From contig BQJA01000031.1 of NCBI GenBank assembly GCA_021604405.1, forward strand, positions 1 to 34,785: a DNA stretch of 34,785 nucleotides, read 5' to 3'. A program made the position numbers and the translations under genes. Positions within the stretch are counted from its first letter, which is position 1. Each line of letters begins with the position of its first letter. The notes below the pieces were generated by a model. It was not told where the DNA came from. It saw nothing but the letters and a program-made list of their open reading frames with translations, and did no database searches. This document shows, in pieces, positions 8,898 through 18,104 of this stretch. The stretch comes from Nitrosomonas sp. GTDB taxonomy: Bacteria; Pseudomonadota; Gammaproteobacteria; Burkholderiales; Nitrosomonadaceae.

Positions 8898-9845
8898 CTA
8901 ATTTTTTGCCGCAATCGCTTCGGCAATTTTCACCACATTATTGGCCATCCTTTCCGATGCGGCATCAATCAATCTGCCATCAAGTGCGGCAGCACCTTTT
9001 CCTTGTGCGGCGGCTTCTTTCAGAGCACTCAAGATGCGTTTGGCTTTTTCAACTTCTGCAGTGGGTGGCGTAAAAATTTCATTTGCCAGTGTAATTTGAG
9101 AAGGATGAATCGCCCATTTACCCTCACAACCCAGTGCTGCCGCTCTTTTCGCGGCAAGCTTATACCCCTCAGGATCCTTGATATCACCAAATGGGCCGTC
9201 GATAGATCGCAATCCATAAGCCCGGCAAGCAACGGTCATGCGACTGATTGCGGCGTGCCACTGATCGCCAGGATAATCAGGATTGAGCCCGCCAATATTG
9301 GTGGTTCTGGCACGATTACTCGCCGCATAATCCGCCACGCCAAAATGTAACGCTTCAAGACGGCCGGTGGCGCCATTACGGGCGATATCCTCTACATTCG
9401 CCATGCCAAGCGCCGTTTCTATTAATGCCTCTAAGCCAATCCTGTTTTTCAATCCTTGTTGCATTTCCAGTTGGCTTACCATTGCTTCCACCATATAAAC
9501 ATCCGAATATACGCCAACTTTAGGTATCAAAATGATATCCAACCGGTGACCGGCCTGTTCAATCAGATCCACCACATCGCGAACCATATATTGCGTATCC
9601 AGGCCATTTATGCGTACCGACACGGTAATTCCATGCGCTTTCCAATCCAGGTCATTAATGGCTTGTATGACGTTCTTGCGTGCTTGTATTTTGTCATCGG
9701 GTGCGACCGCATCTTCCAAGTCAAGAAAAACAAAGTCAACACCACTATTCAGCGCTTTCTCAAACATTTCCGGGCTGGAACCAGGTACAGCCAATTCACA
9801 ACGTTGCACCCGTTGAATGTTTGTTTCGTATAGTGTGTGACTCAT
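8898..9845 (-). CDS. mcl: L-malyl-CoA (beta-methylmalyl-CoA) lyase, HpcH/HpaI aldolase family
   Basis: Reversibly cleaves malyl-CoA to acetyl-CoA and glyoxylate. The 315-residue TIM barrel shows FLDLEDAVAPDDK near 40-52, RINGLDT at 78-84 (CoA/substrate Arg), IETALGMANVE with Mg ligand Glu143, FGVADYAAS with Mg ligand Asp172, and the C-terminal cap GKWAIHPSQI and GRLIDAAS. These match malyl-CoA lyases more closely than citrate lyase CitE, which is shorter and lacks the conserved cap. The ATG has a strong GGAGGAAAA ribosome site. It stands upstream of mtkAB on the same strand and uses the product of that ligase, which supports both calls. Beta-methylmalyl-CoA activity is possible and cannot be excluded. 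Confidence 0.88.
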   Translation of the reverse strand: MSHTLYETNIQRVQRCELAVPGSSPEMFEKALNSGVDFVFLDLEDAVAPDDKIQARKNVIQAINDLDWKAHGITVSVRINGLDTQYMVRDVVDLIEQAGHRLDIILIPKVGVYSDVYMVEAMVSQLEMQQGLKNRIGLEALIETALGMANVEDIARNGATGRLEALHFGVADYAASNRARTTNIGGLNPDYPGDQWHAAISRMTVACRAYGLRSIDGPFGDIKDPEGYKLAAKRAAALGCEGKWAIHPSQITLANEIFTPPTAEVEKAKRILSALKEAAAQGKGAAALDGRLIDAASERMANNVVKIAEAIAAKN

Positions 9846-10326
9846 TTTTCCTCCAGAAATTAATAAGATAACGGCCGTACAGGCATGAATTTATCAAACC
9901 TGTTTTCCTACAGCCCGTTAATTTGGGTTTATAAAAGCGCAGTCATATGCAAACTTGACACAAACACCCGCGCATTGAATACAAATAACCCTATATTTCA
10001 ATGCATTAAAACTACATTAGTGTTTGATGCCAATAAAAATACGCATATATTGTTTTCTGGTCTTATTTTTAGTCTGCGATGGCTAATAAGAATCCGAGAT
10101 TAAATATGCGTACACTTTGCAAACAGTGATTATAACACCTGTAGCAAGTGGACTTTTAAGTTTGAGCTAGCTAAGCGGCGGTCAATAGCTTAAGATGTCA
10201 CGACATCTCGCTGCAAATAAATACTAACATATTGTATCACAAAGCTTTATTTAAGAAAAGATAGGATACTGTCGGACGATCACGCTGTGAAGTTCGCAGG
10301 ATATGTTGCATGACTCAGCAGCGTCG
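9846..10326. other. Gene-free stretch with one short palindrome
   Basis: 481 bases hold no convincing coding region on either strand. The part nearest 9845 must contain the promoter and leader of the malyl-CoA lyase gene, but no clear -35/-10 pair was identified. GATGTC-AC-GACATC at 10194-10207 is a perfect 6-bp inverted repeat with no T-tract. The sequence is AT-rich around 9960-10110 and 10200-10260. Confidence 0.5.
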
Positions 10327-11307
10327 TCATTCAGCTTCAAGCTGGACGCAGGCATCAGCGGCACTGACTAACTTGTTGTATCGAGCCATCCATGCCAACG
10401 GGATTGCAGAATCAGAGCGGCGATTTTTTGTATGGTACGATGCCATAATTGCACCGAGCATAATCGCGCGCCCACAACTGTCACCACTTGCGCGAATATT
10501 TGCTTCAACCGCGCTGCGATAATCAGGCGCATGCTGCGCAATATGAAAAATTACCGGCAAACCTTCGGTGACGTGGCACGACGAGCCAAAACGTTCCGCA
10601 GCTCCAACACTGTCGAGAGTATTAAATTTTAGCGCTTCATCAAGTAATGGTTTTAGTGTTGATCCCGCATACGGCAAAGATTCAGTCAGTGCCCGGTCTA
10701 TCGATGCTCCTTTTAATACTTCAAATAAAACCACGGCAGCACATTGTGCAGCAGCAACGGCAACCTCGTTATTATTCGTAATGCGCACAACTGAATCAAC
10801 CTGTTCAATCAATGCTTCCCGAACATCTCCTTGATGCGCTGCAACCAATACCGGTATCGTAGCTAAAGCGGCAAATTGATCATCATCCGCCCCTGATCTA
10901 GACGGATAATCCGCTGGCTTTAATGGAAGTAACGTTTGCAACGTTTTGCGGGTAGGGGAGTCAATATAACCAATGTAGGCGCCACCTGGACCAAAGTATG
11001 TACTATATTCGCTTTGATAATCGATCCGATTAAATTCGCCATGCTTAGCGATATGTTTAAGCATTAATAGACATAACTCTCCATAACCGGAGGACTCCCC
11101 AGACTTTTTGTTTGCGTGAGCAAAAAAACCTTTTGTATCCGTGTAATTATTCGGATCGGGTGGCACAAACGTCAAGCTATTGTTTACTTCAATTGTTGCA
11201 ATACGAGTTGGATCATACAGCCAGTGCAATCCAAGCGCAGCAGCATCAGCAACTAGCGCACCAATAACCGCAGCTATATTTGGTTTAACCATTACATTTG
11301 AATGCAT
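10327..11307 (-). CDS. ADP-ribosylglycohydrolase-like protein (divergent metal site)
   Basis: The 326-residue all-helical protein resembles the ADP-ribosylglycohydrolase (DraG/ARH, J1-crystallin) family. The start GALVADAAALGLHWLYD near 15-31 is the family's first helix, SGADDDQFAALA lies mid-protein, and SGDSCGRAIMLGAIMAS near 282-298 stands where active enzymes have GGDTDT...GAI.GA. The N-terminal T/S-D-D-T metal motif is replaced by GESSGYGE, and the C-terminal motif keeps only one Asp. The two-Mg site of active hydrolases is therefore not intact by eye. It may be a non-enzymatic or altered-substrate member, like jellyfish J1-crystallins. The ribosome site is weak (GGTAAAAAA). The gene stands alone. 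Confidence 0.7.
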   Translation of the reverse strand: MHSNVMVKPNIAAVIGALVADAAALGLHWLYDPTRIATIEVNNSLTFVPPDPNNYTDTKGFFAHANKKSGESSGYGELCLLMLKHIAKHGEFNRIDYQSEYSTYFGPGGAYIGYIDSPTRKTLQTLLPLKPADYPSRSGADDDQFAALATIPVLVAAHQGDVREALIEQVDSVVRITNNNEVAVAAAQCAAVVLFEVLKGASIDRALTESLPYAGSTLKPLLDEALKFNTLDSVGAAERFGSSCHVTEGLPVIFHIAQHAPDYRSAVEANIRASGDSCGRAIMLGAIMASYHTKNRRSDSAIPLAWMARYNKLVSAADACVQLEAE

Positions 11308-11437
11308 TTTTTTACCATTAATAATTTATTCATATTTTCGACTGGTTGCCATAGACAGACACTGCACCAGACGCAAAAAGTATTCCGCACCGTATGCTTA
11401 AGTACGCCTGGCACAGTTCCTATTAAGCGTGTTAAAA

Positions 11438-11617
11438 TTAGATTTCCTCTTCGTCGGGCAGCCGGCGTGCTTGCTCTTCAAGCATTACCGGAACGCCATC
11501 AGTTATGGTAAAAGCCAATCGATCCGCTTTGCAAATTAATTCATTCGCAGGTTTTCTGTATATTAGTGGGCCTTTGCATAGTGGACAAACTAATATATCG
11601 AGTAATTTTGTATTCAT
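11438..11617 (-). CDS. Trm112-like small zinc-ribbon protein
   Basis: A 59-residue protein that begins [18 protein letters not shown] and ends in an acidic LPDEEEI. The CPLC pair plus Cys29 ([11 protein letters not shown]) and the following [15 protein letters not shown] are the signature of the Trm112/YcaR (UPF0434) family. In other organisms Trm112 activates methyltransferases; the bacterial role is unclear. AAAGGA lies five bases before the ATG. In many betaproteobacteria this gene sits between lpxK and kdsB, but here it has neither neighbour. Confidence 0.88.
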   Translation of the reverse strand: MNTKLLDILVCPLCKGPLIYRKPANELICKADRLAFTITDGVPVMLEEQARRLPDEEEI

Positions 11618-11677
11618 ACTTTCCTTTGGTATTTTTACGATAAAAAATTTACCCGTGTCTTAAACAACCCTCGTAAA

Positions 11678-12520
11678 TCAAAATTTGGATAAAATTCCAT
11701 CGAGCTGGTCCAGACTTTTATAGTATATGACAATATTTCCTTCGCCATTTTTTCCTGGCTTAAATACGACTTGTGCACCTATTTTCTCTGACATTTCTTC
11801 TTGCAGTCGTAACAGATCAAGATCCTGCTTACTTGCTGTCTTTTTTGCAGGATATTCAGCGCGGTTTACTAACCGTTCAGTCTCCCGCACAGAGAGCTGT
11901 TTATGTACGATCAGATTTGCAATTTCGATTTGTTGCGCTGGAGATAGGGAAAGCAAAGCACGGCCATGGCCCATATCAATTTTACCTTGCATCATTAAAT
12001 TTTGTACTGGCGCAGACAAATTTAACAGACGTAACAGATTCGTAATTGAACTGCGGGAATTACCTAATGCCTGACCGGCCGATTGATGCGTCATACCAAA
12101 CTCTTTAATCAGACGTTGAATACCCAGCGCTTCTTCCAATGGATTCAGATCTTCTCGCTGAATATTCTCAATAAGTGACATGGCTAATGCCGATTCATCA
12201 GGTACTTCACGTATCAATACAGGGACCTCTGGCAGGCCCGCGATTTGAGCTGCACGCCAGCGCCGCTCTCCGGCAATAATTTCAAAGCGGCCGTCCGGTA
12301 TTGGGCGCACCAGAATTGGCTGCATAACCCCTTGAGCCTTAATAGACTCCGCCAACTCCGTTAAAGACGCCTGATCCATGCTGGTACGCGGTTGATATTT
12401 ACCCGGCTGAAGTAATGTAATGGACAGATTTTGCAATGACTCTTCAAGTCCATTGCTGCTGTCACGGCTACTTGATAACAATGCATCCAGCCCTTTTCCC
12501 AACCCTTTCAATTTCGCCAT
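11678..12520 (-). CDS. parB: Chromosome-partitioning protein ParB
   Basis: Binds parS sites near the origin, spreads along DNA as a CTP-dependent clamp, and directs origin segregation with ParA. The 280 residues start MAKLKGLGKGLDALLSS. The N-terminal CTP/ParB domain includes PGKYQPRT, GVMQPILVRP and the arginine patch GERRWRAAQ. NIQREDLNPLEEALGIQRL leads into the helix-turn-helix (HQSAGQALGNSRSSITNLLRLL), and a C-terminal dimer domain ends the protein. The ATG at 12520 is preferred over an in-frame TTG at 12547 because family members begin just before LGKGLDALL. Its cognate site is visible at 16380-16395. Confidence 0.95.
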   Translation of the reverse strand: MAKLKGLGKGLDALLSSSRDSSNGLEESLQNLSITLLQPGKYQPRTSMDQASLTELAESIKAQGVMQPILVRPIPDGRFEIIAGERRWRAAQIAGLPEVPVLIREVPDESALAMSLIENIQREDLNPLEEALGIQRLIKEFGMTHQSAGQALGNSRSSITNLLRLLNLSAPVQNLMMQGKIDMGHGRALLSLSPAQQIEIANLIVHKQLSVRETERLVNRAEYPAKKTASKQDLDLLRLQEEMSEKIGAQVVFKPGKNGEGNIVIYYKSLDQLDGILSKF

Positions 12521-12607
12521 TTTTTTACCAAGGTAATTAAATCTCAATAATGGTTATGATACAGTTCGATTGCTCGAGTTTATATTTACACCACGTTCGC
12601 CATGCGG

Positions 12608-13369
12608 CTATGCTGTCGAATTTAGTATTTCATTCGCTAACGCGAGGTATGCCTGGGCACCTTTAGATTCCTTATCATAATACAGTGCGGGTTTGCCAAA
12701 ACCTGGCGCTTCTGCTAATCGGACATTTCGCGGAATCGCGGTGCGGTAAACCTTATCCCCAAAATGCTGTTCCAATTGGTCTGAAACTTGTTGTGAGAGG
12801 ATATTACGCGGGTCAAACATGGTGCGCAAAAGACCTTCAATTCTAAGCGGGGGATTGAAATTTGCCCGCACCTTCTTAATAGTGTTGACAAGATCGCTGA
12901 GTCCTTCCAATGCGAAATATTCGCATTGCATGGGTATCATAACAGCATGAGCCGTACACAACCCATTAAGCGTGAGCAAATTAAGTGCGGGCGGGCAGTC
13001 TATCAGAATGTAATCATATTCATTCATAACATTCTGTAACGCAGATTTAAGCCTTGTTTCTCTCTCTGGCAGGTCAACCATTTCCACTTCGGCACCGGCA
13101 AGATTACGATTAGCGGGCAGTAGATCATATTTGCCATTGGTAACGTCTACACGCACTTCTCGAATAGACAGTTCGCCCAACAGAACATGATAAATCGTAT
13201 GCGTTAGCGCGTTTTTGTCAACACCACTTCCCATCGTCGCGTTACCTTGTGGATCAAGATCAACCAGCAAAACCCGCCGTCCAGCAGCGGCGAGACTTGC
13301 AGCCAGATTAATACTGGTCGTTGTTTTTCCTACCCCGCCTTTTTGATTGGTTATCGCCAGAATTTTCAC
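12608..13369 (-). CDS. parA: Chromosome-partitioning ATPase ParA (Soj family)
   Basis: Walker-type ATPase that moves the ParB-parS complex across the nucleoid. The 253 residues include the deviant Walker A KGGVGKTTTS at about 10-19, the switch VDLDPQGNATMG near 37-48, and Walker B YILIDCPPALNLLT near 120-132. The protein has no N-terminal DNA-binding extension, as expected for chromosomal ParA. It is followed 87 bases later by parB on the same strand. Confidence 0.96.
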   Translation of the reverse strand: MKILAITNQKGGVGKTTTSINLAASLAAAGRRVLLVDLDPQGNATMGSGVDKNALTHTIYHVLLGELSIREVRVDVTNGKYDLLPANRNLAGAEVEMVDLPERETRLKSALQNVMNEYDYILIDCPPALNLLTLNGLCTAHAVMIPMQCEYFALEGLSDLVNTIKKVRANFNPPLRIEGLLRTMFDPRNILSQQVSDQLEQHFGDKVYRTAIPRNVRLAEAPGFGKPALYYDKESKGAQAYLALANEILNSTA

Positions 13370-13454
13370 CAGAATATCTTCCTATAACATGATCTTAAGG
13401 GTAACGCGAGAGCAAACACCAATTGCGTTTATTTGCTTATCGCTAAATTGTTCT

Positions 13455-13470
13455 GATTCTCTCTAGAATC
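13455..13470. promoter_or_regulatory. Inverted repeat in the rsmG-parA gap
   Basis: GATTCT-CTCT-AGAATC is a perfect 6-bp dyad, partly extended by CTG/CAG outside. It lies about 85 bases upstream of the parA start and is not followed by a T-tract on either strand. It could be an operator for parAB or an RNA structure. Only the symmetry is observed. Confidence 0.3.
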
Positions 13471-13554
13471 ATCAGGTTAAAACATAAATGTAAGCTGCCA
13501 CGTATAATTATTGTGCAAAAACAAACGGGCAGATTATCGGACTATCATAAATAA

Positions 13555-14205
13555 TTAATTTACTTTATTGTTAATAACCACCAATTGCCGCTTCGCATCA
13601 AGCCCTGGAACAGTAATCGGGAAAATTTTCTCAACAAAATAATTGGCAGACAATTGACTTCGCTCATCTTCCGGCTTCGCTCCTTTCATCGCGACTAATC
13701 TGCTATCTTTTCTACTTTCGTCGCACAAGTGTCCAGCCAATATCACAAATTCCTGTAAGCTGCATAAAGCGCGAGAAATGACAGTATTAAACTTTTTAGC
13801 AGGCAAATAATCCTCTGCACGCCCTGAATAAACGTTTACATTATTTAATTCGAGTTCAATTTTGACTTGCTGAAGGAATGCTGCTTTTTTTTGGTTGCTC
13901 TCAATTAAAGCAACCTGCCAACTGGGCCGTGCGACAGCAATTGGGACTCCGGGCAAACCAGCGCCACTGCCAACATCGGCCAACCTTTGGCCCCCTAATA
14001 ACGGCAATACTGCCAAGCTATCCATGATATGGTAGATAAGCATATCCTCCGGTGAACGTATCGACGTTAAGTTGTGCACCCGATTCCATTTTTTAATCAA
14101 TTCTAAATACTGTATTAGTTTATTGGCTATTGATTGTGTATCCGTTGCAGACATATCGTAACCCAACATACGCATGTGCGCCGCTAGCTTTACTACCAGG
14201 CTCAT
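13555..14205 (-). CDS. rsmG: 16S rRNA (guanine527-N7)-methyltransferase RsmG (GidB)
   Basis: Methylates G527 of 16S rRNA using S-adenosylmethionine; loss in other bacteria gives low-level streptomycin resistance. The 216 residues contain [29 protein letters not shown] and the SAM motif [20 protein letters not shown] near 74-93. [15 protein letters not shown] and [12 protein letters not shown] follow, and MKGAKPEDE comes near the end. The start overlaps the mnmG stop as ATGA, indicating coupling in the classical gidA-gidB pair. Confidence 0.96.
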   Translation of the reverse strand: MSLVVKLAAHMRMLGYDMSATDTQSIANKLIQYLELIKKWNRVHNLTSIRSPEDMLIYHIMDSLAVLPLLGGQRLADVGSGAGLPGVPIAVARPSWQVALIESNQKKAAFLQQVKIELELNNVNVYSGRAEDYLPAKKFNTVISRALCSLQEFVILAGHLCDESRKDSRLVAMKGAKPEDERSQLSANYFVEKIFPITVPGLDAKRQLVVINNKVN

Positions 14206-16100
14206 GCGCTTTGTTTATTTTCTTTATGAGTGAAACCACGCTTCAAATGAACCAGCAGCAATGAAATAGCCGCAGGTGTTATGCCGGACATCCTTCCAGC
14301 CTGTCCCACTGTCAGTGGTTTGTGTTGGTTTAATATTTGCTGCACCTCACGCGAAAGACCCACGACATCCCGGTAATCGAGGTCCTGCGGAAGATTCATT
14401 TCCTCAAACTGCAGATGACGTGCAATCTCTTCTTTTTGGCGCTGAATATAGCCTTGATATTTAGCTTGAATTTCGATTTGTTCCACCACCTTCGAATCTG
14501 TCAATATTTCTCCAGAACCCGGCAAACACATTAACTGCGCGTAGGTTATTTCGGGGCGCCGAAGAAGCTCATAGAGTGTGTAATCTTTGTCAATCCCCTT
14601 GCCAAGCACGCTGACCGCAACAGCATTCGGTAATTTTTCCGGACTGACACTAATGGACTTCAATCTTTCCTGCTCGCTACAAATGGCAGCTTGTTTGCTA
14701 GAAAAAGCTTGCCAGCGCGCCTCGTCAATCAGATCTAGCTTGTACCCGGTTTCTGTCAACCGTAAGTCTGCATTATCTTCTCTTAGCTGCAACCGGTATT
14801 CAGCGCGACTGGTAAACATTCGATACGGCTCCGTTACACCACGCATGATCAGATCATCGACCAGAACACCTAAATATGCTTCGTCCCGCCGCGGACACCA
14901 CGCCGTCCGCTGTTGCACCAAGAGACTTGCATTGATACCCGCCAGCAATCCTTGTGCGGCAGCTTCTTCATATCCGGTCGTTCCATTGATTTGGCCGGCA
15001 AAAAACAATCCCGCAATGGATTTTGTTTCTAACGAATTTTTCAGCGCACGCGGATCAAAATAATCGTATTCAATTGCATAACCTGGGCGCGTGATATGCG
15101 CCTTTTCAAGTCCGCGTATCGAACGCACTAATCTCACCTGTGTCTCATAAGGCAGGCTTGTCGAAATTCCGTTAGGATAAACTTCCTGGCTATCCAGGCC
15201 CTCAGGCTCAAGAAAGATGGAATGAGATTGCCTATCCGCAAACCGTACAATCTTATCTTCAATGGAAGGACAATAACGCGGCCCAACGCCTTCAATAGTC
15301 CCGGAATAAATAGGTGATTGATTTAATCCTCGCCGAATAATATCATGCGTCTTCTCATTGGTTTGTGTTATCCAGCAGGGTATTTGACGCGGATGTTGCG
15401 CACTGTTTCCTAGAAACGAGAAAGCTGGAGTTGGCGTATCGCCAGGTTGTTCGGTTAACACTGAGTAATCGATGCTGCGACTATCAATTCTTGGCGGCGT
15501 ACCTGTTTTTAAACGTCCGACCGGAAGATCCATGTCACGCAGACGATAAGCCAGTTTGTTTGCAGGCAGATCGCCTGCTCTTCCACCTTTGAAATTTGCG
15601 GTACCAATATGAGCAAGTCCAGCTAAAAAAGTACCAACGGTCAATATCACAGCTTGCGCATGGAATTTTATTCCCAGATGCGTTAAAACGCCTATAACAC
15701 GGTTATTTTCTACAATAAGATCATCCACGCCCTGCTGCATGATCCAGAGGTTAGTTTGATTTTCCAGGCGTCTTCTTACCGCCTGACGGTAAAGCACTCT
15801 GTCGGCTTGAGCTCTGGTCGCGCGTACTGCCGGCCCCTTACTCGCATTCAGGATGCGAAATTGAATTCCTGACTCATCAATAGCCTGGGCCATTGCACCG
15901 CCAAGAGCATCAATCTCTTTAACCAAATGACTTTTTCCTATTCCACCGATAGATGGATTACAAGACATTTGCCCCAAAGTCTCGAGATTATGTGTTAATA
16001 ATAATGTTTTTTGGCCCATACGCGCAGATGCAAGCGCCGCTTCTGTGCCCGCATGTCCGCCGCCCACTACAATTATTGCAAATGTATTGTCTTCTTCCAT
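14202..16100 (-). CDS. mnmG: tRNA uridine-5-carboxymethylaminomethyl modification enzyme MnmG (GidA)
   Basis: FAD enzyme that works with MnmE to modify the wobble uridine at C5 in tRNAs. The 632 residues start with a dinucleotide-binding loop [19 protein letters not shown]. The conserved [22 protein letters not shown] (about 47-68) follows, as do [12 protein letters not shown] and [22 protein letters not shown] (FAD site). The C-terminal helical domain ([19 protein letters not shown]) that binds MnmE is complete. Length and ends are normal for the family. It is followed directly by rsmG. Confidence 0.97.
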   Translation of the reverse strand: MEEDNTFAIIVVGGGHAGTEAALASARMGQKTLLLTHNLETLGQMSCNPSIGGIGKSHLVKEIDALGGAMAQAIDESGIQFRILNASKGPAVRATRAQADRVLYRQAVRRRLENQTNLWIMQQGVDDLIVENNRVIGVLTHLGIKFHAQAVILTVGTFLAGLAHIGTANFKGGRAGDLPANKLAYRLRDMDLPVGRLKTGTPPRIDSRSIDYSVLTEQPGDTPTPAFSFLGNSAQHPRQIPCWITQTNEKTHDIIRRGLNQSPIYSGTIEGVGPRYCPSIEDKIVRFADRQSHSIFLEPEGLDSQEVYPNGISTSLPYETQVRLVRSIRGLEKAHITRPGYAIEYDYFDPRALKNSLETKSIAGLFFAGQINGTTGYEEAAAQGLLAGINASLLVQQRTAWCPRRDEAYLGVLVDDLIMRGVTEPYRMFTSRAEYRLQLREDNADLRLTETGYKLDLIDEARWQAFSSKQAAICSEQERLKSISVSPEKLPNAVAVSVLGKGIDKDYTLYELLRRPEITYAQLMCLPGSGEILTDSKVVEQIEIQAKYQGYIQRQKEEIARHLQFEEMNLPQDLDYRDVVGLSREVQQILNQHKPLTVGQAGRMSGITPAAISLLLVHLKRGFTHKENKQSA

Positions 16101-16418
16101 TTATCTTGTTTTTCGCACCGATCCAGATTTTTGATTATTTTTAAAACTGCGTATCAACAACTTATCCTATCAAAAAGAATTACGAATATCGCGTATTCCA
16201 ATCTCTTTCAGTTGTGACTGAGCCCACTCCTGTAACATCCCATTTGCCGACAGCGACATTATGCGCCCAGCCGAGCCTTTTCACAAAGAATATTGTTTTT
16301 TCAAGCTGATGTACTTCGACCTACTTCTGCTTGCACTGATACGCATCGAAACTCCACGAACAATTTCCTCTCATAGAGAGGTTTCACGTGAAACATTATT
16401 ATCCGTATCACAACGCAA
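16101..16418. other. mnmE-mnmG intergenic region carrying parS
   Basis: 318 bases without a supported gene. It contains the parS site and, overlapping it, a perfect hairpin CCTCTC-ATA-GAGAGG at 16367-16381. The minus strand has a 29-codon open frame from about 16260 that ends before mnmG; it has no ribosome site and no recognised similarity, so it is not called. No clear DnaA box was found. Confidence 0.6.
16380..16395. promoter_or_regulatory. parS centromere site (ParB binding)
   Basis: GGTTTCACGTGAAACA matches the conserved bacterial parS consensus TGTTTCACGTGAAACA at 15 of 16 positions, and the inner 14 bases are a perfect palindrome. It is non-coding, lies between mnmE and mnmG, and is about 3.9 kb from the parB gene in the same cluster. 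This is the expected origin-proximal location for a chromosomal ParABS system. Confidence 0.93.
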
Positions 16419-17771
16419 CTATTTTCCTATGCAAAAGCTGCTGAAGATTTCTCCCAGCAAGTCATCGGCTGTGTATTCGCCAGTAATTGTGGACAATGCC
16501 TGTTGTGCCAGGCGTAATTCTTCCGCCAGCAAATCTAATTGTGACAATTCTTCCGCCAATAATACAGCATTTCGCAGGCTGACTTTCGCTTGATACAGCG
16601 CTTCCAAGTGACGTTGACGTGCCATAAATATCCCCTCACCTGCAACACCGCCTTGCCAGCCGGCCATACTCAAAAGTTTCTGGCGAAGCAATGGCAATCC
16701 TTCACCAGTTTTAGCAGACAAACATATAACAGGCCCACCTGAATCCTCAGTTATAGCAGGTTCTTTTTTCAACAAATCAATTTTATTATAGATTGTTATT
16801 CTGGGGAGGGCAGAAGGTAAACCTTCAGGCAGTGCGATATCATCCGTGTTCATATTGCTGCTATCAACGACCAGCAGCAGCATGTCTGCTTTTTCTATGG
16901 CACTAAATGTCCGCACAATGCCACTTTGCTCAACAATATCGCCAGTTTCCCTTAATCCGGCTGTATCGATCAGATGCAATGGCACGCCGTTAATATGAAT
17001 GGTTTGTTGAACAGCGTCCCGCGTGGTGCCCGGAATTTCTGTTACAATAGAAACATCATCTTCAGCAAGCTGATTCATCAGGCTAGACTTTCCAACATTT
17101 GGTTCACCAACCAGCACGATTCGAATCCCTTCCTGCAGCAAACTTCCTTGTCTTGAAGAATCAAAAATCTGCTGCAATGTTGCGCAGATAGTAACAAGCC
17201 GTTTGGATATCTTAAGCGCATGCAGGTTTTCCGTTTCTTCTTCCGGGAAGTCCAGCGTTGCTTCGATAAGAACACGCAATTCTGTTATCGCCGCCACCAA
17301 ACCATAAATCTTTTTCGAGAAAATTCCCTGCAATGACTGAACAGCGCAATGCGCTGCTTGTTCGGAAGTAGCATTAATAATATCCGCCACACTTTCTGCT
17401 TGAATAAGATCTAATTTTCCGTTGAGAAAAGCACGAAGCGTAAATTCACCTGGCTGCGCAAGCCTAGCACCAACCGTCATGCAACGCGATAACAATAAAT
17501 TCATAATTGCAGGACTGCCATGTCCTTGCAACTCCAGCACATCTTCGCCAGTATACGAATGTGGTGTAACAAAATATATTGCAATTCCCCGATCGATAAC
17601 TTGCCCATCATTGCCGTAAAAATTGCTGTGATGTGCATAGCGTTGTTCTGGAACAAAACCGAGAATTACTTGAGCAAGTGGTTTTAAATTTTTACCGGAA
17701 ATGCGCACCACGCCAATACCGCCTTTTCCTGGCGGCGTGGCAATAGCAACGATTGTTTCTTGGTAATTCAT
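16419..17771 (-). CDS. mnmE: tRNA modification GTPase MnmE (TrmE)
   Basis: GTPase partner of MnmG in 5-carboxymethylaminomethyl-uridine formation. The 450 residues comprise three parts. The first is the N-terminal folate-binding domain (IVAIATPPGKGGIGVVRISG, then SYTGEDVLELQGHGSP). The second is a helical domain with an inserted G domain: GEPNVGKSSLMNQL, the DTAGLRETGD switch II with its conserved K-loop context, and NKIDLL. The third is the C-terminal CIGK, giving the catalytic Cys of the C-[IL]-G-K motif. The length is normal. The ATG at 17771 is preceded by a weak GAAG. Confidence 0.97.
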   Translation of the reverse strand: MNYQETIVAIATPPGKGGIGVVRISGKNLKPLAQVILGFVPEQRYAHHSNFYGNDGQVIDRGIAIYFVTPHSYTGEDVLELQGHGSPAIMNLLLSRCMTVGARLAQPGEFTLRAFLNGKLDLIQAESVADIINATSEQAAHCAVQSLQGIFSKKIYGLVAAITELRVLIEATLDFPEEETENLHALKISKRLVTICATLQQIFDSSRQGSLLQEGIRIVLVGEPNVGKSSLMNQLAEDDVSIVTEIPGTTRDAVQQTIHINGVPLHLIDTAGLRETGDIVEQSGIVRTFSAIEKADMLLLVVDSSNMNTDDIALPEGLPSALPRITIYNKIDLLKKEPAITEDSGGPVICLSAKTGEGLPLLRQKLLSMAGWQGGVAGEGIFMARQRHLEALYQAKVSLRNAVLLAEELSQLDLLAEELRLAQQALSTITGEYTADDLLGEIFSSFCIGK

Positions 17772-18104
17772 ACTTCGCTAAATCATTCCCACGAATGCCC
17801 GCTATTAATCCAAAAAATTTACAATGAAATATGCTTCCGGCTGTGAAGAATAAAGAGATAGTCAATAATGACAGAAATTCATCGAGATAATTATGACTGA
17901 TAATCGACAAGAAATCCGCAATATTTTCAGGCTTAGAATAAACTTTTTACCATGAAGAATACGAATACAATGAAATATATCTTTCACCGTAATCATGTCC
18001 CTCATGGCGTTCTGCTGGAATTGATAGCCGCTCGTTCAATATATTGACAGCAATTCGGCTTGACAAGTTTGTTAAGATTGTTGGCAAATATTAATTGCTA
18101 CATC
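17772..18104. other. Gene-free stretch between yidC and mnmE
   Basis: 333 AT-rich bases with no supported gene. A plus-strand 31-codon frame (about 17953-18048) has no ribosome site and no similarity that I recognise. The stretch should hold the yidC 3' end signal and the mnmE promoter, but I see no strong hairpin with T-tract and no clear promoter on the minus strand. Confidence 0.5.

Noticed and set aside
16160-16260. A 29-codon minus-strand open frame in the mnmE-mnmG gap
   Set aside because: No ribosome site, no recognised similarity, and the region already holds parS; the length is expected by chance.
17953-18048. A 31-codon plus-strand open frame between yidC and mnmE
   Set aside because: No ribosome site and no recognisable protein pattern.
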